Source of the DNA: Sugiyamaella lignohabitans | Lineage: Eukaryota > Ascomycota > Dipodascomycetes > Dipodascales > Trichomonascaceae | Direction of reading: 5' to 3' | Assembly (NCBI RefSeq): GCF_001640025.1 | Contig: NC_031673.1 | Location: forward strand, 1,178,001-1,242,000 | Length of the DNA: 64,000 bases | In this document: positions 49,826-60,084 of the stretch, piece by piece | Position numbering within the stretch: position 1 is the stretch's first letter | Layout of the letters: every line of letters starts with the position of its first letter | Position numbers and translations under genes: made by a program | Notes under the pieces: generated by a model | Seen by the model: the letters and a program-made list of their open reading frames with translations, nothing else | What the model was told of the DNA's origin: nothing | Database searches by the model: none

Positions 49826-50199
49826 TATTCCAGGTACAATTATGTCACTACCGGTCAAATGGTTCAAAAGTCCTGCCTTAGACTTCCTCTGGTTGTGTTG
49901 TACTCTCTTACAATGCGATTAAGAACAGTAAGCGATGGTTTGTTCATCAGAGTCCAGCAGTCGAGGGCGCATTTACACTAGCCAGTTATCCAGTGCAAAT
50001 GCAGGGTAATATTTCTCATATAAACGCGGGCGCGGGTCGATAATAGAATTGAGCATGTCACGTGCATAGGGAAAGGGCACATTTATGCCCAGCGACCAAC
50101 CAAAATGTAAGAATTTCATTGCAGTAATCGGTCCAGAGGTTCACGAGATTCCCAGTCAAGCATTTGTTTGGGAGCTTAGTACTAGAGATATTAAACCGA
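49826..50199. other. divergent promoter region of RPD3 and complex I subunit gene
   Basis: 374 bp. A GTCACGTG box (50057-50064) lies 136 bp before the complex I gene and 232 bp before RPD3. A GC-rich GCGGGCGCGGGTCG stretch (near 50027-50040) precedes it. Confidence 0.5.
50057..50064 (+). promoter_or_regulatory. RTCACRTG (Cbf1-type) box, GTCACGTG
   Basis: Full CACGTG E-box with the preferred 5' GT. Yeast Cbf1 and related bHLH factors bind this, and Cbf1 is linked to respiratory genes in several yeasts. That fits the downstream complex I gene. Inference from sequence. Confidence 0.45.
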
Positions 50200-50822
50200 A
50201 TGCGATTCACCAGACTGCTACAGCAGGCTAAGGCCACTACAAGACGGTCTGCGTCGAAAGATGTTTTCCTAAATATCGGTGGTGACGATATCTTGATCAA
50301 GAGTGCTACTGGAAGTATGTGTAGACGAAATGAAGTATAATTTGCTATTCATTATAGTTCTTATCTTCTCCAATGCTAGGGATAATAAGTTTGCGCGAAC
50401 ATAATTGACATTGCACGCTCGCTTGTTGGTCTTAATCAGAGATGTGTACAGTTTTTCATGTTACTAACACGAGCCTAGATCCAACTGGTATCACCGGTAT
50501 TTGGCAACATCCTAATCCACGACCAGCTCTTGTGAAGGTTTATGAACATACTCTATCGTTATTATCGTCTAAATTTCCCACCGAAAGTGTATACAGACAA
50601 TCAGTAGAAAACCTTACTAAGGCACGTAAGCAAATTGTTGAGGAAAACGAAGTTGGAGAGGTCATTGAACAAAAAATTGGTGCTGGTCTTATAGAGGAAA
50701 TTCTCGAGCAGGCTGCTGAAGAATTTCGCTTAGCTGAGTACCTGGCGGATCAGAAGCCTTGGGAAGAGCTCGAGGTCAAACCTTCGGAAGATCAATGGAA
50801 ATATTTTGATCGTTCTGAGTAG
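50200..50822 (+). CDS. NADH:ubiquinone oxidoreductase subunit, NDUFA5/B13 type (spliced)
   Basis: A 152-residue accessory subunit of respiratory complex I, in the peripheral arm. Exon 1 (50200-50314) encodes an Arg-rich mitochondrial presequence (MRFTRLLQQAKATTRRSAS) and a linker. Exon 2 (50479-50822) starts NPTGITGIWQHPNPRPALVKVY and continues with LTKARKQIVEENEVGEVIEQKIGAGLIEEILEQA, KPWEELEVKPSEDQW. These match the family's PTGITGL..HP.PR start and the KPWE...P.DQW end. The intron (50315-50478, 164 nt) has GTATGT, TACTAAC and CCTAG. A longer frame begins at an ATG at 50442 inside this intron, which would give a wrong N-terminus. Presence of complex I genes excludes the Saccharomycetaceae. 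Confidence 0.85.
50315..50478 (+). other. intron of complex I subunit gene
   Basis: 164 nt, donor GTATGT, branch TACTAAC at 50462-50468, acceptor CCTAG. An in-frame ATG (50442) near its 3' end makes an unspliced frame look complete. Confidence 0.75.
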
Positions 50823-51136
50823 GCTGTCGTAAATAATAATAAATTCTTAGCATCTGTTTATATTGGAATATTTCGAATTCTATGAAGTAAACCAATCATT
50901 TCAAAATGCGTTATTTTGGCCGAAGTACGCGACCCTGTGATATGGCAAGTGTAGTCTCTTCAAAAATTCATTGCTCCACACGCATACACAGATAAATTAA
51001 TTAATGAATATATGTTTCTACTGAAATTGGCTAAAATAAACATAAACCTCTCGATTTGAATGCTTGCAACAGAGATAAAACGGCTTGTTGCATCAAAACA
51101 TCCCAATGAAGTAAATACATCATAGGAGTTCGACGT
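50823..51136. other. 3' intergenic between complex I subunit and SEC4 (convergent)
   Basis: 314 bp, AT-rich, with the two 3' ends. No repeat or RNA gene seen. Confidence 0.5.
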
Positions 51137-51757
51137 CTAGCAGCACTTACCACCAGTCCCACTGTTGTTGGCACTGCCAACGTTGACTGAACCACCAGTC
51201 GTGGCACCATTGGCATCAGCATTGTCAGAGAACATCGTCTGCTTGACTCTTCTAGCCAATGAGAAAAATGTATCTTCTACATTATCGTTTGTCTTTGCGC
51301 TTGCCTCAATGAACGGGATTCCAAGTTCATCAGCCAAAGCCTGACCTTGCTCAGGAGAAATAACTCTCTTTTCGCTCATATCAGACTTATTACCAACAAG
51401 AATCAAAACAACATTCTCACTAGCGTGCTGCTCAACATTAGAATACCATGACCGAATATTCTCAAACGACTTCTCATTACAGACATCGTAGACCAAGAGA
51501 ATACCCATAGCTCCTCTGTAATAAGCTGTGGTAATAGTTTTAAATCTCTCTTGACCGGCAGTATCCCACACTTGAAGTTTTACTCTCTTATCATCGAGAT
51601 TAATGGTACGAATCTTGAAATCAATGCCAATGGTGGTGATAAACGAAGGTGTGAATTGGTCATCACAGAATCTAAGCAGGAGACATGATTTACCAACTCC
51701 GGAGTCTCCAATCAATAGGAGTTTAATAAGGAGATCATAGGTGCGAGTGGTAGACAT
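51137..51757 (-). CDS. SEC4: Sec4/Rab8-type secretory GTPase
   Basis: A 206-residue Rab GTPase of the Sec4/Rab8 group, driving post-Golgi vesicles to the plasma membrane with the exocyst. G-motifs: GDSGVGKS, the switch [23 protein letters not shown] with the usual Gln, NKSD and EASAK. The effector region [10 protein letters not shown] is characteristic of Sec4/Ypt2/Rab8. The variable tail ends GGKCC, a double-Cys geranylgeranylation site. The length and order are canonical; no introns. Confidence 0.93.
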   Translation of the reverse strand: MSTTRTYDLLIKLLLIGDSGVGKSCLLLRFCDDQFTPSFITTIGIDFKIRTINLDDKRVKLQVWDTAGQERFKTITTAYYRGAMGILLVYDVCNEKSFENIRSWYSNVEQHASENVVLILVGNKSDMSEKRVISPEQGQALADELGIPFIEASAKTNDNVEDTFFSLARRVKQTMFSDNADANGATTGGSVNVGSANNSGTGGKCC

Positions 51758-53034
51758 TGCGGGCGAATTTAGTAGGAAAAGTCAGACTATAAACAATTAG
51801 CGGTGATAGCTGAGCAATCTTACTTAATATGATCAGTAAGGAGACCAATTTGTTGGGTTGATAATTTCGAGAAGTCGAAAATCTTGTGAATAACTATGTC
51901 CGGATGTCGAATCTCAGAACTCTTAATTGGAACTATGTCTTATCCTAACTCTGTTAACCACTGGATGAAATTAGAGATAGTTGCAAAGGGATGTGTGACG
52001 TTAATTAACAAGCCAGCTGGTTGACAACTACCCAAATATTGAAACTAGTAGAATAATTCTACCACTTTGACACAAAAAACTGACGCTGGATTTTTGCTCG
52101 TCTTACGCAAGGTTTCGGTGTAAGATAGCAAGATGTATATAACGGATGGATGTCGTAATACAAACAGTACTACTATAGGATGCAAGACAACGGTATGGGT
52201 CTTGCGTATGCACCGCCGTTCTGCACTAAATAGTGTTCCGTAAAATAAATGCTTTTGATTAACCTAATAAGCCTACTCTAAAACCACTTAGGATGAACCT
52301 TAAGACTTAACAAATTATCTGCTGTAATCCGTGCTATACTTCTCACAAGATTTCAAAGTGTTGGTTTGGTCAAACCAGCTGGTAAAGGCTACCACTCAGT
52401 GCATGTGTTGGTCGCACGGCGCTATTAGGTATTACCCTGTTCTAGTTAGATAAGCAAGGGGGAGCTGCCGGCAATGGAGTTAATTATAGTATATTGGTTA
52501 GAGATTCAGATATTCTACTGATGATTCCTGGGTAAATAGGAGGTATAGTGGCAGTATATAAATTTTTTTCCTTCAGCTAAGATCGCTACGCTTTATCTGC
52601 TTTTAAGACCCTAAATAATAGGAGCTTGATTACGTCTCTCCTGATCTACCTCCAGCCAGCCGCACAGGTGGCCTGGAGCAGATTTCGGCGCAAAAACAAG
52701 CGGAATCAGCTGATTGTGCCAGACTATTTGTACTAAGTATACATCACTTAAGCCAGACGGTATGGCTCATGAGTGGGTAATATTAGAGAAATAATAGCTC
52801 TGTAAATTTTCAAATCTTCTCTTTTTCATTCATATGGGTTGGGGGCTACTTCAGCCGTTGGGCGGTGGAGTTTTCTGTGTCAGGTGACTGGCTACTCCCC
52901 TCCTATTGACGCACTAGATCTGACCTAACCCTATGACACTTCGAGCCCAATATCACGGCGACAGATGAATTTTTTAATCACTGAAGACAACTAAATAGTC
53001 CGTGCGACATTGTTTGATTGATAACGTTTCAACA
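51758..53034. other. divergent promoter region of SEC4 and FRS1
   Basis: 1.28 kb. No gene recognised. ACCAGCTGGT, a perfect 10-bp palindrome with a CAGCTG core, lies near 52374-52383, and AGCCAGCTGGTTG near 52012. The region is otherwise AT-rich with no tRNA-like box pair that I could find. Confidence 0.45.
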
Positions 53035-54819
53035 ATGCCTACCATTGCTGTTGACAAAGAAGATCTTTACAAGTCTCTTGGTAGAGAGTATACCACTGAG
53101 GAATTTGATGAGTTATGTTTTGAATTCGGTATTGAATTAGATGAAGATACTTCTCAATCAGACCTACCTGCTGGCGAAAGACCGCAATTAAAGATTGAAA
53201 TTCCAGCCAATCGTTACGACATGTTGTGTTTCGAAGGTATTTCAAAAGCACTCAATGTCTTTTTATCGCGTGAAAAGGCTCCTAATTTCAAGTTAGTGGA
53301 AGCCCCTAAGGAGAAGCAGATAACTATTGTTGTGGACCCTAGTACTGAAAAAGTGCGCCCTTACGTCGCTGGTGCAGTTCTCCGAGGTGTTCATTTTAAT
53401 CAACGCTCGTATGATTCTTTTATCTCTTTGCAAGAGAAGCTACATGCCAATATTTGTAGAAACCGGTCCTTAGTAGCAATTGGTACTCACGATTTGTCTA
53501 AAATCAAAGGGTCCAAAATAAGCTATACTGGTGTTGTTCCTGAGAAAGTTAAGTTTGCTCCCTTAAACCAAACCAAGGTAATGACTGGTCCTGAACTTAT
53601 GGAGTTCTATGAGAAAGATAGAAATATTGGTAAATATCTCCATTTGATCCGTGATTCTGATGTCTACCCAATATTCTACGACGAAGAAGAGAATGTGCTT
53701 TCCATGCCCCCCATTATCAACTCCAATAAAACTAAAATCAGTTTAGAAACCAACGACATTTTTATCGATCTTAGTGGTACCGATAAGACTAAAATTGAGG
53801 TGGTAGTTAATCAAATCGTGGCTATGTTCTCAAGATATTCCTCTACTCCTTTTACCATCGAACCAGTTAAGATTATCTCAGAACACAACAATCTTTCTAG
53901 AACATGTCCTAACATCAGCCCTCGTAAAACAACTGCGGAAGTGGATTATATAAACTCGGTTCTTGGCCTTAAGTTGTCACCCCAAGAAATTTGTGACTTG
54001 CTTTCCAAAATGATGCTAGAAGCTACTCCCTCAGCTAATTCCTCAAACCTTCTTGATGTTACTATCCCAATTACGCGATCAGACATTCTCCATCAATGTG
54101 ATATAATGGAGGATGCTGGAATCGCCTATGGCTTTAATAACCTCAACCGCACATTTCCCGCTGATTCATTCACGATTGGTGAGCCTCTTCCCATTAACAA
54201 GGTGTCTGATATTGTTCGTCGTGAAGTTGCTATGGCTGGATGGACTGAAGTTATGGCATTAACCTTGTGCTCTCATGACGAGAATTTCGCATTCCTGAAC
54301 CGCAAAGATAATGGTACCGAGGCTGTTCACTTGGAAAACCCCAAGACAGCTGAGTATCAAGTTGTGCGTACTTCCCTGCTTCCAGGTTTGCTGAAAACAA
54401 TCAAAGAGAATCGTAAGCATTCTCTCCCTCTTAAAATCTTCGAGGTCTCTGATGTTGTATTTAAGGATACATCTCTAGAGCGCCAAGCCTATAATAACCG
54501 TCGCTTCGGCGCTGTCTATGCCGGAAAGACTAGTGGTTTTGAAATTGTACACGGTCTTCTTGATAGAGTCATGAAGATGCTCCGTGTACCATGGTCAGAT
54601 GAGAAGTCTGACGAGCGTGGATATTGGATCTCTGAGCTTAACAATCCCACTTACTTTCCAGGAAGGGGCGCTAGCATTTGGTACCAAGAAGCAAAAGGTT
54701 CCAGTCCTCGCCAGATCGGTACTCTGGGCGTTTTGCATCCTCAGGTTCTTTCTAATTTTGAGATCCCTTATGTTGCCTCTAGCATTGAATTGGACGTAGA
54801 AACGTTCCTTATCAAATAA
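53035..54819 (+). CDS. FRS1: cytosolic phenylalanyl-tRNA synthetase beta subunit
   Basis: A 594-residue beta subunit of the alpha2beta2 cytosolic Phe-tRNA synthetase (yeast Frs1 has 595). An N-terminal segment ([15 protein letters not shown]) is followed by FELGIELD-type helix, the [19 protein letters not shown] segment, the B3/B4 domain with [13 protein letters not shown] (about 230-245), a B5 domain ([21 protein letters not shown]) and the C-terminal catalytic-like domain ([29 protein letters not shown]). The beta subunit mainly supports editing and tRNA binding while the alpha subunit carries the active site. The frame starts further upstream at a GTG; ATG at 53035 gives the family length. 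Confidence 0.93.
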   Translation: MPTIAVDKEDLYKSLGREYTTEEFDELCFEFGIELDEDTSQSDLPAGERPQLKIEIPANRYDMLCFEGISKALNVFLSREKAPNFKLVEAPKEKQITIVVDPSTEKVRPYVAGAVLRGVHFNQRSYDSFISLQEKLHANICRNRSLVAIGTHDLSKIKGSKISYTGVVPEKVKFAPLNQTKVMTGPELMEFYEKDRNIGKYLHLIRDSDVYPIFYDEEENVLSMPPIINSNKTKISLETNDIFIDLSGTDKTKIEVVVNQIVAMFSRYSSTPFTIEPVKIISEHNNLSRTCPNISPRKTTAEVDYINSVLGLKLSPQEICDLLSKMMLEATPSANSSNLLDVTIPITRSDILHQCDIMEDAGIAYGFNNLNRTFPADSFTIGEPLPINKVSDIVRREVAMAGWTEVMALTLCSHDENFAFLNRKDNGTEAVHLENPKTAEYQVVRTSLLPGLLKTIKENRKHSLPLKIFEVSDVVFKDTSLERQAYNNRRFGAVYAGKTSGFEIVHGLLDRVMKMLRVPWSDEKSDERGYWISELNNPTYFPGRGASIWYQEAKGSSPRQIGTLGVLHPQVLSNFEIPYVASSIELDVETFLIK

Positions 54820-55179
54820 TTTTAGAATGATTAATAAACATTAGATGTCGCTTTTAGAGTTCTCTAATAAATAAAACATTGTGCTTGCTTCTATTGTGTA
54901 CCTTATTTGATCTACATATACAAACAGTTGAGTGACCTTTTTGTAAATAAACTTTTAGTACGTATTGTGCAAATTAGTATAAAACTATATGATCGCCGAT
55001 ATTAAACTAAACCAGTTTGATATCTCTTTCAAGGTATATATCCAATTTTTGTCGTCCACATAACTTTTATATGTCGTCCCCCTTTCTCCGGATTATTGCA
55101 GTACCCCGCACTATTCATGCATTATCTGCATCTTGGCTGACCGTGAAGTCTTCATTTAGATCACTTCCATATCGCAAAA
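54820..55179. other. intergenic, FRS1 to Nudix gene
   Basis: 360 bp, AT-rich, same-strand neighbours. A short frame (55017-55295) overlaps the start of the next gene and looks like a shadow. Confidence 0.5.
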
Positions 55180-55944
55180 ATGTCCATAGCAGCAAGGATA
55201 TCTTCTACGGTGAGAGCTTCTGCTTCACTAGTAGTCGTCTCACCATGCAACAGTATTCTCTTTATGCTCAGACCCTCAAAGGGAACGTTTCCTAAAACCC
55301 ATGTGTTTCCAGGCGGGGCGTTGGACGAGTCAGATATATCTCTGGAATATTGTGCTGTGAGAGAGACATATGAAGAAACAGGACTATTGATTTTGCCACA
55401 GAAAGATCTAACACACACGCCCGTGGTTCACGAGAGAGGAAGATTCCCAGGTTATCGTGAGGCAGTTGTGTCGACTACTGGAATAGACCCACTCAAACTT
55501 GATTGGTCCTCAAACAGCGGCCTGTCGCGATTATCTGAATGGACAACACCGACCGCACTGAAACAGAAGAAAAGATTTGTAACCCAATTTTTTGTTTACT
55601 TCAGCGAAGAGAAATTAGATTTCAGCCACATTTCACCAAACAATGAAGTACAAAAAGTGGAATGGTTAACAGCTACTCAGGCTCTAGAAGACTTCAAGAC
55701 GGGGAAAGTTGCCCTTATGCCTCCACAGTTTTATTTGCTTTCTAGTATCAAGGAGAGTGGAGTTCTGACATCTATAAAACTGCTCAGTGACCGTAAGTTT
55801 CAACCATCCCTCAAAAAGAAATATGATGACGGGCGCATTGAGCTCGATTGGGGTAAAGGGGAGTCTGGAATACTGACCTATGATGGAGAGGGGGTCATCC
55901 GTGATATTCAGCATGTTAGAAATCATAATATTAGCCAATTATAG
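55180..55944 (+). CDS. NUDT19-like Nudix hydrolase
   Basis: A 254-residue Nudix protein of the NUDT19 (RP2p) group. The strand ASASLVVVSPCNSILFMLRP precedes TFPKTHVFPGGALDESD and the Nudix helix CAVRETYEETGLLI, which carries REtxEExG with a longer gap than usual after PGG, as in NUDT19. Later TQFFVYF and EVQKVEWLTATQALEDF (typical WxxxxEAL helix) complete the fold. NUDT19 and NUDT7 hydrolyse CoA or acyl-CoA to phosphopantetheine products, often in peroxisomes. The C-terminus is SQL, a weak variant of the SKL peroxisomal signal. Substrate inferred only. It ends 39 bp from the convergent CRT10. Confidence 0.78.
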   Translation: MSIAARISSTVRASASLVVVSPCNSILFMLRPSKGTFPKTHVFPGGALDESDISLEYCAVRETYEETGLLILPQKDLTHTPVVHERGRFPGYREAVVSTTGIDPLKLDWSSNSGLSRLSEWTTPTALKQKKRFVTQFFVYFSEEKLDFSHISPNNEVQKVEWLTATQALEDFKTGKVALMPPQFYLLSSIKESGVLTSIKLLSDRKFQPSLKKKYDDGRIELDWGKGESGILTYDGEGVIRDIQHVRNHNISQL

Positions 55945-55983
55945 TACCAAATGTATTTACATATCTAGCGAAAGAGACTGTAG

Positions 55984-58176
55984 TTATAATACAATATCCT
56001 CAATAAATAAATCATCTTTTACGTCCCTACCGCGGGATAACTCATATGTAAGCACGAGTCCATCTAAATACACAACATCCAATCTATATTTCGGGTTCAA
56101 AACTTGATCGCAACCAGTTTTTATAGGACTAACAGCAATGCCGACTAGAACACGTAACCTAGTACCCTCAAAGAGAACTTTCTCGACGTCAGGAAATGCG
56201 TATTCCTGCCTCAACCCAAAAATCCCTCGATACTGGGTTAGTCGAAAGACAGAAATCGCACCAATCTGAGATACTACCACAACAGCAGATAACGGTCTAA
56301 TAATCTGTACAATATTGAGACGGTCAAAGTATATCTCATCTGAGCCGTAAGGGGATTCCCAATTAAATACATTTGACCTTGCTGCATTACAAAACAAATC
56401 CTCAGCCTGACAGAGGTATATACTCTTCTTTGTTGTAATCAGGAAAAACTTGTTCTTGAAGGGAGGATTACGAAGGTGTGAGAACGATTTTCCATGCTGA
56501 CTTAAATATGCAGACATCATCTCCTCTTTGTTCATACAAAGCGGAAGACTATAGTACGGGTTCTGAGACACGGAAGACCAAGATGTAAAACTTGAAGAAA
56601 GTTTTTGGATATCTCTCGAATCAATTTCATTAGTGACAAAGCGAATAGCCGGATAATCCAGTAGATCATGATCAGATGATTGAGACTTGATATCAGCAAT
56701 ATCTAGGCCACTTAGAGTCTTCTTATTCACTCTGATAATGAATTTGAACAAGGGCTCTTCAGCCAACCACAAGTTACCCGTAACTTCAAACAGGTTCGAT
56801 ACAGCTTTGAAATCACTCTCATATAAAGAGTTTATGGACCATCCTTCTTGTTTAAGATTTTCTTCAAAGTACCACATTCCATTGCGCAACGGTTCCATGT
56901 TGTGTCTCTCACTACGATCACCAGAACTTTCATTGTCGGTTTCAATATCTGTATTCACTGGGCTTTGATCCATATATTCGTCCAAATTAAAATCGTGTCT
57001 GGTGGTCACAGATTCGGAGGCCTCAGGAGAATCCAATATTTCATCCTCGGAATCAACGCTCTCCATTGAGCTCAACTGGTTCTCCTCAACTTTGCGCTCA
57101 CCGCTACTGTCACCAAACAAAAATGACCACATGCAAACTTGCCCAGATATAGATACACATGAAACATAACATACCCCTTCTTCTGGAGCTTCCACCTCAA
57201 TGAAATCAACATCAGGGATATTGTGGTCTAAAACCGGAGATTCAATAATTTCAATTTCATCCACAGAGACCTGGCCATCTAGATACGGACCCAAGCAGAA
57301 AACACGGACAACACATGAATTGTCTGAAGTAGCTAACAGTCTTTTTGATTTGTGAATAGAGAGCCCCCATGCAGATTTCAGACACCGCAAAGTTAGGAAT
57401 GGGCTAGTTATAGTGTAATTATTCGCTGAAGTTTCTTCCGAGGCAGCTTGCCTGCGTATAAATACAGATTCCAGTGACGATATAGGCCTATGATTGGACA
57501 GAGAAGAATAGGAATGTGGTCCAGCATTCCTCTTCTTCACAGCCTTGAGAATCTGTCCAGTATACCACAGTTGAATTCTTCCATCATCACCTGCGCTGAT
57601 AAGAACCTCTTTATCAGCAAGTTGTGAGACCATCAAAAAATTGATTCCATGAGGATCCGTAGTCCAGTTTGCACCTGCTCTCATCTCTGGTGTTGTTTGC
57701 GAAGGCCTTGTTTCCATTTTAAAAATCGGCCGCTCTTCTGGTCGACGAGTTATCGCACTGTATTCGTATACCAAAATTTGAGACCTATCCGCAATAAATA
57801 AGATATCCCAAATTTGGCTCGCCGCTACTATGTTATTGCGAAGAATTGGTAAACCTGGCACAGATATCTCGGTATGGCCACAGAAATCCAGCTTAAGTGA
57901 ATCTCGATACTGGTCCCCGGGTTGCTTCAAAGGCAGCGCGTGACTTCCAAAGGGGTCGGACCTGGGCTCATTGCCACTAATATCACCGAGTATTTGCGAG
58001 CCGGATGAATTATCACTGCTTCTATCATCACCATTATCAACAGAGGTAACGGCTTGAGGTTCACTATCTTGGAGCTCGATACCGCTCGTGTTATTTACGG
58101 AACTAGCTTCCAGGGTATCCGATTCACTCTCCGACCAATCGGTTGATGAGACTGATACATACGAGGAGTCTGCCAT
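55984..58176 (-). CDS. CRT10: Crt10-like protein
   Basis: A 730-residue protein of the CRT10 family. After an acidic N-terminus it holds WD-like segments: DPHGINFLMVSQLADKEVLISAGDDGRIQLWYT (about 175-205), SAWGLSIHKSKRLLATSDNSCVVRVFCL (about 268-295), CYVSCVSISGQVCMWSF (about 335-350). A long acidic insert (about 365-430) and a C-terminal beta-rich part (FFLITTKKSIYLCQAED, VVSQIGAISVFRL) follow. Yeast Crt10 was found to affect RNR2/RNR3 transcription, and the biochemical role is not settled. ATG at 58176. Confidence 0.65.
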   Translation of the reverse strand: MADSSYVSVSSTDWSESESDTLEASSVNNTSGIELQDSEPQAVTSVDNGDDRSSDNSSGSQILGDISGNEPRSDPFGSHALPLKQPGDQYRDSLKLDFCGHTEISVPGLPILRNNIVAASQIWDILFIADRSQILVYEYSAITRRPEERPIFKMETRPSQTTPEMRAGANWTTDPHGINFLMVSQLADKEVLISAGDDGRIQLWYTGQILKAVKKRNAGPHSYSSLSNHRPISSLESVFIRRQAASEETSANNYTITSPFLTLRCLKSAWGLSIHKSKRLLATSDNSCVVRVFCLGPYLDGQVSVDEIEIIESPVLDHNIPDVDFIEVEAPEEGVCYVSCVSISGQVCMWSFLFGDSSGERKVEENQLSSMESVDSEDEILDSPEASESVTTRHDFNLDEYMDQSPVNTDIETDNESSGDRSERHNMEPLRNGMWYFEENLKQEGWSINSLYESDFKAVSNLFEVTGNLWLAEEPLFKFIIRVNKKTLSGLDIADIKSQSSDHDLLDYPAIRFVTNEIDSRDIQKLSSSFTSWSSVSQNPYYSLPLCMNKEEMMSAYLSQHGKSFSHLRNPPFKNKFFLITTKKSIYLCQAEDLFCNAARSNVFNWESPYGSDEIYFDRLNIVQIIRPLSAVVVVSQIGAISVFRLTQYRGIFGLRQEYAFPDVEKVLFEGTRLRVLVGIAVSPIKTGCDQVLNPKYRLDVVYLDGLVLTYELSRGRDVKDDLFIEDIVL

Positions 58177-58452
58177 AGCTCTGAAATGGAATGAGACTAT
58201 TCAGTGATACTTGTACATCATTTATCACTAAACAGAAACTGTTAACTAATGTTAAGATGGATCACAACGGGCCCCAATATGATAACAACCGATAAGGCTG
58301 ATTCTGGCTGCAACATACTTCCGTATGCAGGGTGCTAACAGCGTGCAATTGATATGCGCATATAATAAATAAAACTAAAATAAATAAAAGACTATTCTCT
58401 ACTTATGAAGCATTTGGATTAAAACACTTCAAATCTTATGCATATCTGTATT

Positions 58453-59556
58453 TTAACACTTAACCAAAGTTTCTTTTAAATTGTTAAAATCCGATTGAAC
58501 TGCGGCCACAGCCTTATCTGGCCACATGGAATTTCTCTTCGGGAATACCCAGCCTTGATCTGTTATAGAATAATTCCAATCAGTTAAGTTGAATGGAGTT
58601 GCCATAGCCGGTAAACTTCCGTTTTCGATATCAAACCACTCATAAAACAAAAACCAGAAACCAATGTTTCGTTTCATAGATACGCTCACATCCTCAATGC
58701 TTAATGTGACTTTGCGAGCTTCTCCTGTGACCTCTATCACTCCGATACAAATTTCTGTGCTTGCAATATAACTCTCCTCATTTTGAAGCATAGCGTCCGA
58801 CAGACCGTTATTGAAGTGAAGTCCAAGAGGAGGGAACGATCTGAAACTGGCAGAAACCCCGTCCGACTCGTTCACCGAAAATTTTAAGCTTGCAAGTCTG
58901 TAGTGAGACTCAAATGAGATATTCAGGTAGATCTTATATCGACCTGGTAGCAGTACTGATGACATCTGCAGCCTCAAAAACGTAACATTGGCGGCATGTA
59001 ACGTGTTGCCCCAAGGGTTTAAAATTGAGTGAGGCGGAAGAATACGCCATGGTCCACGTCTCAAAGGAACGTCCTCACCCTTCTCAATGCTCCAAATTTC
59101 TTCCTGGGTGCTCACGTCCACATTGTTATGTGTAATGAATAAATAAGTTTTGCGTAGAACGATAAGAATCGTTGTCCATAGTAAGGTTTGCGGCATTTTA
59201 CACTCAACACCATCCTTAAGAATTCTAGCACGACGCCAAATCTCGATGGTACTTGAGCTTCCATGAATAATCCTATCGATAAACGGAGTGATGTCCTTGC
59301 CAAATGATCTGTAGATCTGGACCCTAGCTAAATCCTGTCCAAGTCGTGAAAACCGTCTGCAGCAAGTAAGGGTGTTCAAAAAAAGGGAGCTAGGAAACCA
59401 TATGGGTCGTTTGCCTTCGCCATCATCAGTGTAAAGTCGATAATCTTCATCGATATATTCCAGAATCTTGATCACGATTTCGTCCGGCAGCAAGTCAAAC
59501 AACTTTGAATTTGAATGTACTGAATTCCCTTCTATGTTAATTAACTTCCCAGACAT
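58453..59556 (-). CDS. F-box protein
   Basis: A 367-residue protein with an N-terminal F-box (LFDLLPDEIVIKILEYIDE then FLNTLTCCRRFSRLGQDLARVQIYRSF, about residues 15-85), the Skp1-binding part of SCF ubiquitin ligases. After that it has beta-rich sequence (LRLQMSSVLLPGRYKIYLNISFE, VTLSIEDVSVSMKRNIGFWFLFYEWFD) resembling a substrate-binding lectin- or PP2-like fold, but no repeat such as LRR or WD is visible. The substrate is unknown. The frame extends upstream to a TTG. The ATG at 59556 sits shortly before the F-box and is preferred; an upstream exon cannot be excluded. Confidence 0.65.
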   Translation of the reverse strand: MSGKLINIEGNSVHSNSKLFDLLPDEIVIKILEYIDEDYRLYTDDGEGKRPIWFPSSLFLNTLTCCRRFSRLGQDLARVQIYRSFGKDITPFIDRIIHGSSSTIEIWRRARILKDGVECKMPQTLLWTTILIVLRKTYLFITHNNVDVSTQEEIWSIEKGEDVPLRRGPWRILPPHSILNPWGNTLHAANVTFLRLQMSSVLLPGRYKIYLNISFESHYRLASLKFSVNESDGVSASFRSFPPLGLHFNNGLSDAMLQNEESYIASTEICIGVIEVTGEARKVTLSIEDVSVSMKRNIGFWFLFYEWFDIENGSLPAMATPFNLTDWNYSITDQGWVFPKRNSMWPDKAVAAVQSDFNNLKETLVKC

Positions 59557-60084
59557 TTTTACAAGTTGGTTCCATAGCGGAGCTGTGATATGGAAAAAAA
59601 AATGGTATTTATATTCCACTGACGTCGGCAATATGTAAAAGAATAAAGCTATTGATGTTTGAAGTGTGGGGTCATATGTACTTTGTTGTCGCAATCATGC
59701 ATAGAATAAAAGGCACAGCAGATGTCAGATGAGGTAGCTTCTCCAGTATTTTGATCTGATTCAGTAAGGTAGCCGTCAATAAGTAGCCGCCGTAGGCGCC
59801 ATACCCGCCATAACCGCTGCGGCACAGGTATATATACACCTCGAATGTAAACATTTGTTAACGTAGCATAATCGCCACTTTCTGCCTCTAACCGCGTGCG
59901 CGGCCGAACTAACGGACAGTTGGCTATGGGAGCAGCATATCATGTTGCTGGGAGAATATTCTAGTACTCACAGTTGAATACTTATAGCTAGACGTGAATA
60001 TTTCTCCAAACATATAAATATATTGTTCAACACCAGTTACACGGTAAAAATAGAAAGTCTATCAAAAATCAGAATATCACAATC
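59557..60084. other. divergent promoter region of F-box gene and SBA1
   Basis: 528 bp. A GC-richer stretch with repeated GCCGCC/GCCATA words lies near 59768-59815. I see no heat-shock element cluster clearly formed upstream of SBA1, only scattered TTC/GAA triplets. Confidence 0.45.

Noticed and set aside
50442..50444. ATG at 50442 as start of the complex I subunit
   Set aside because: It lies in the intron; the spliced form gives a presequence and the family's N-terminal motif.
52374..52383. ACCAGCTGGT palindrome in the SEC4-FRS1 spacer
   Set aside because: A 10-bp palindrome with a common CAGCTG core in 1.3 kb of spacer could be chance; no partner site makes it stand out.
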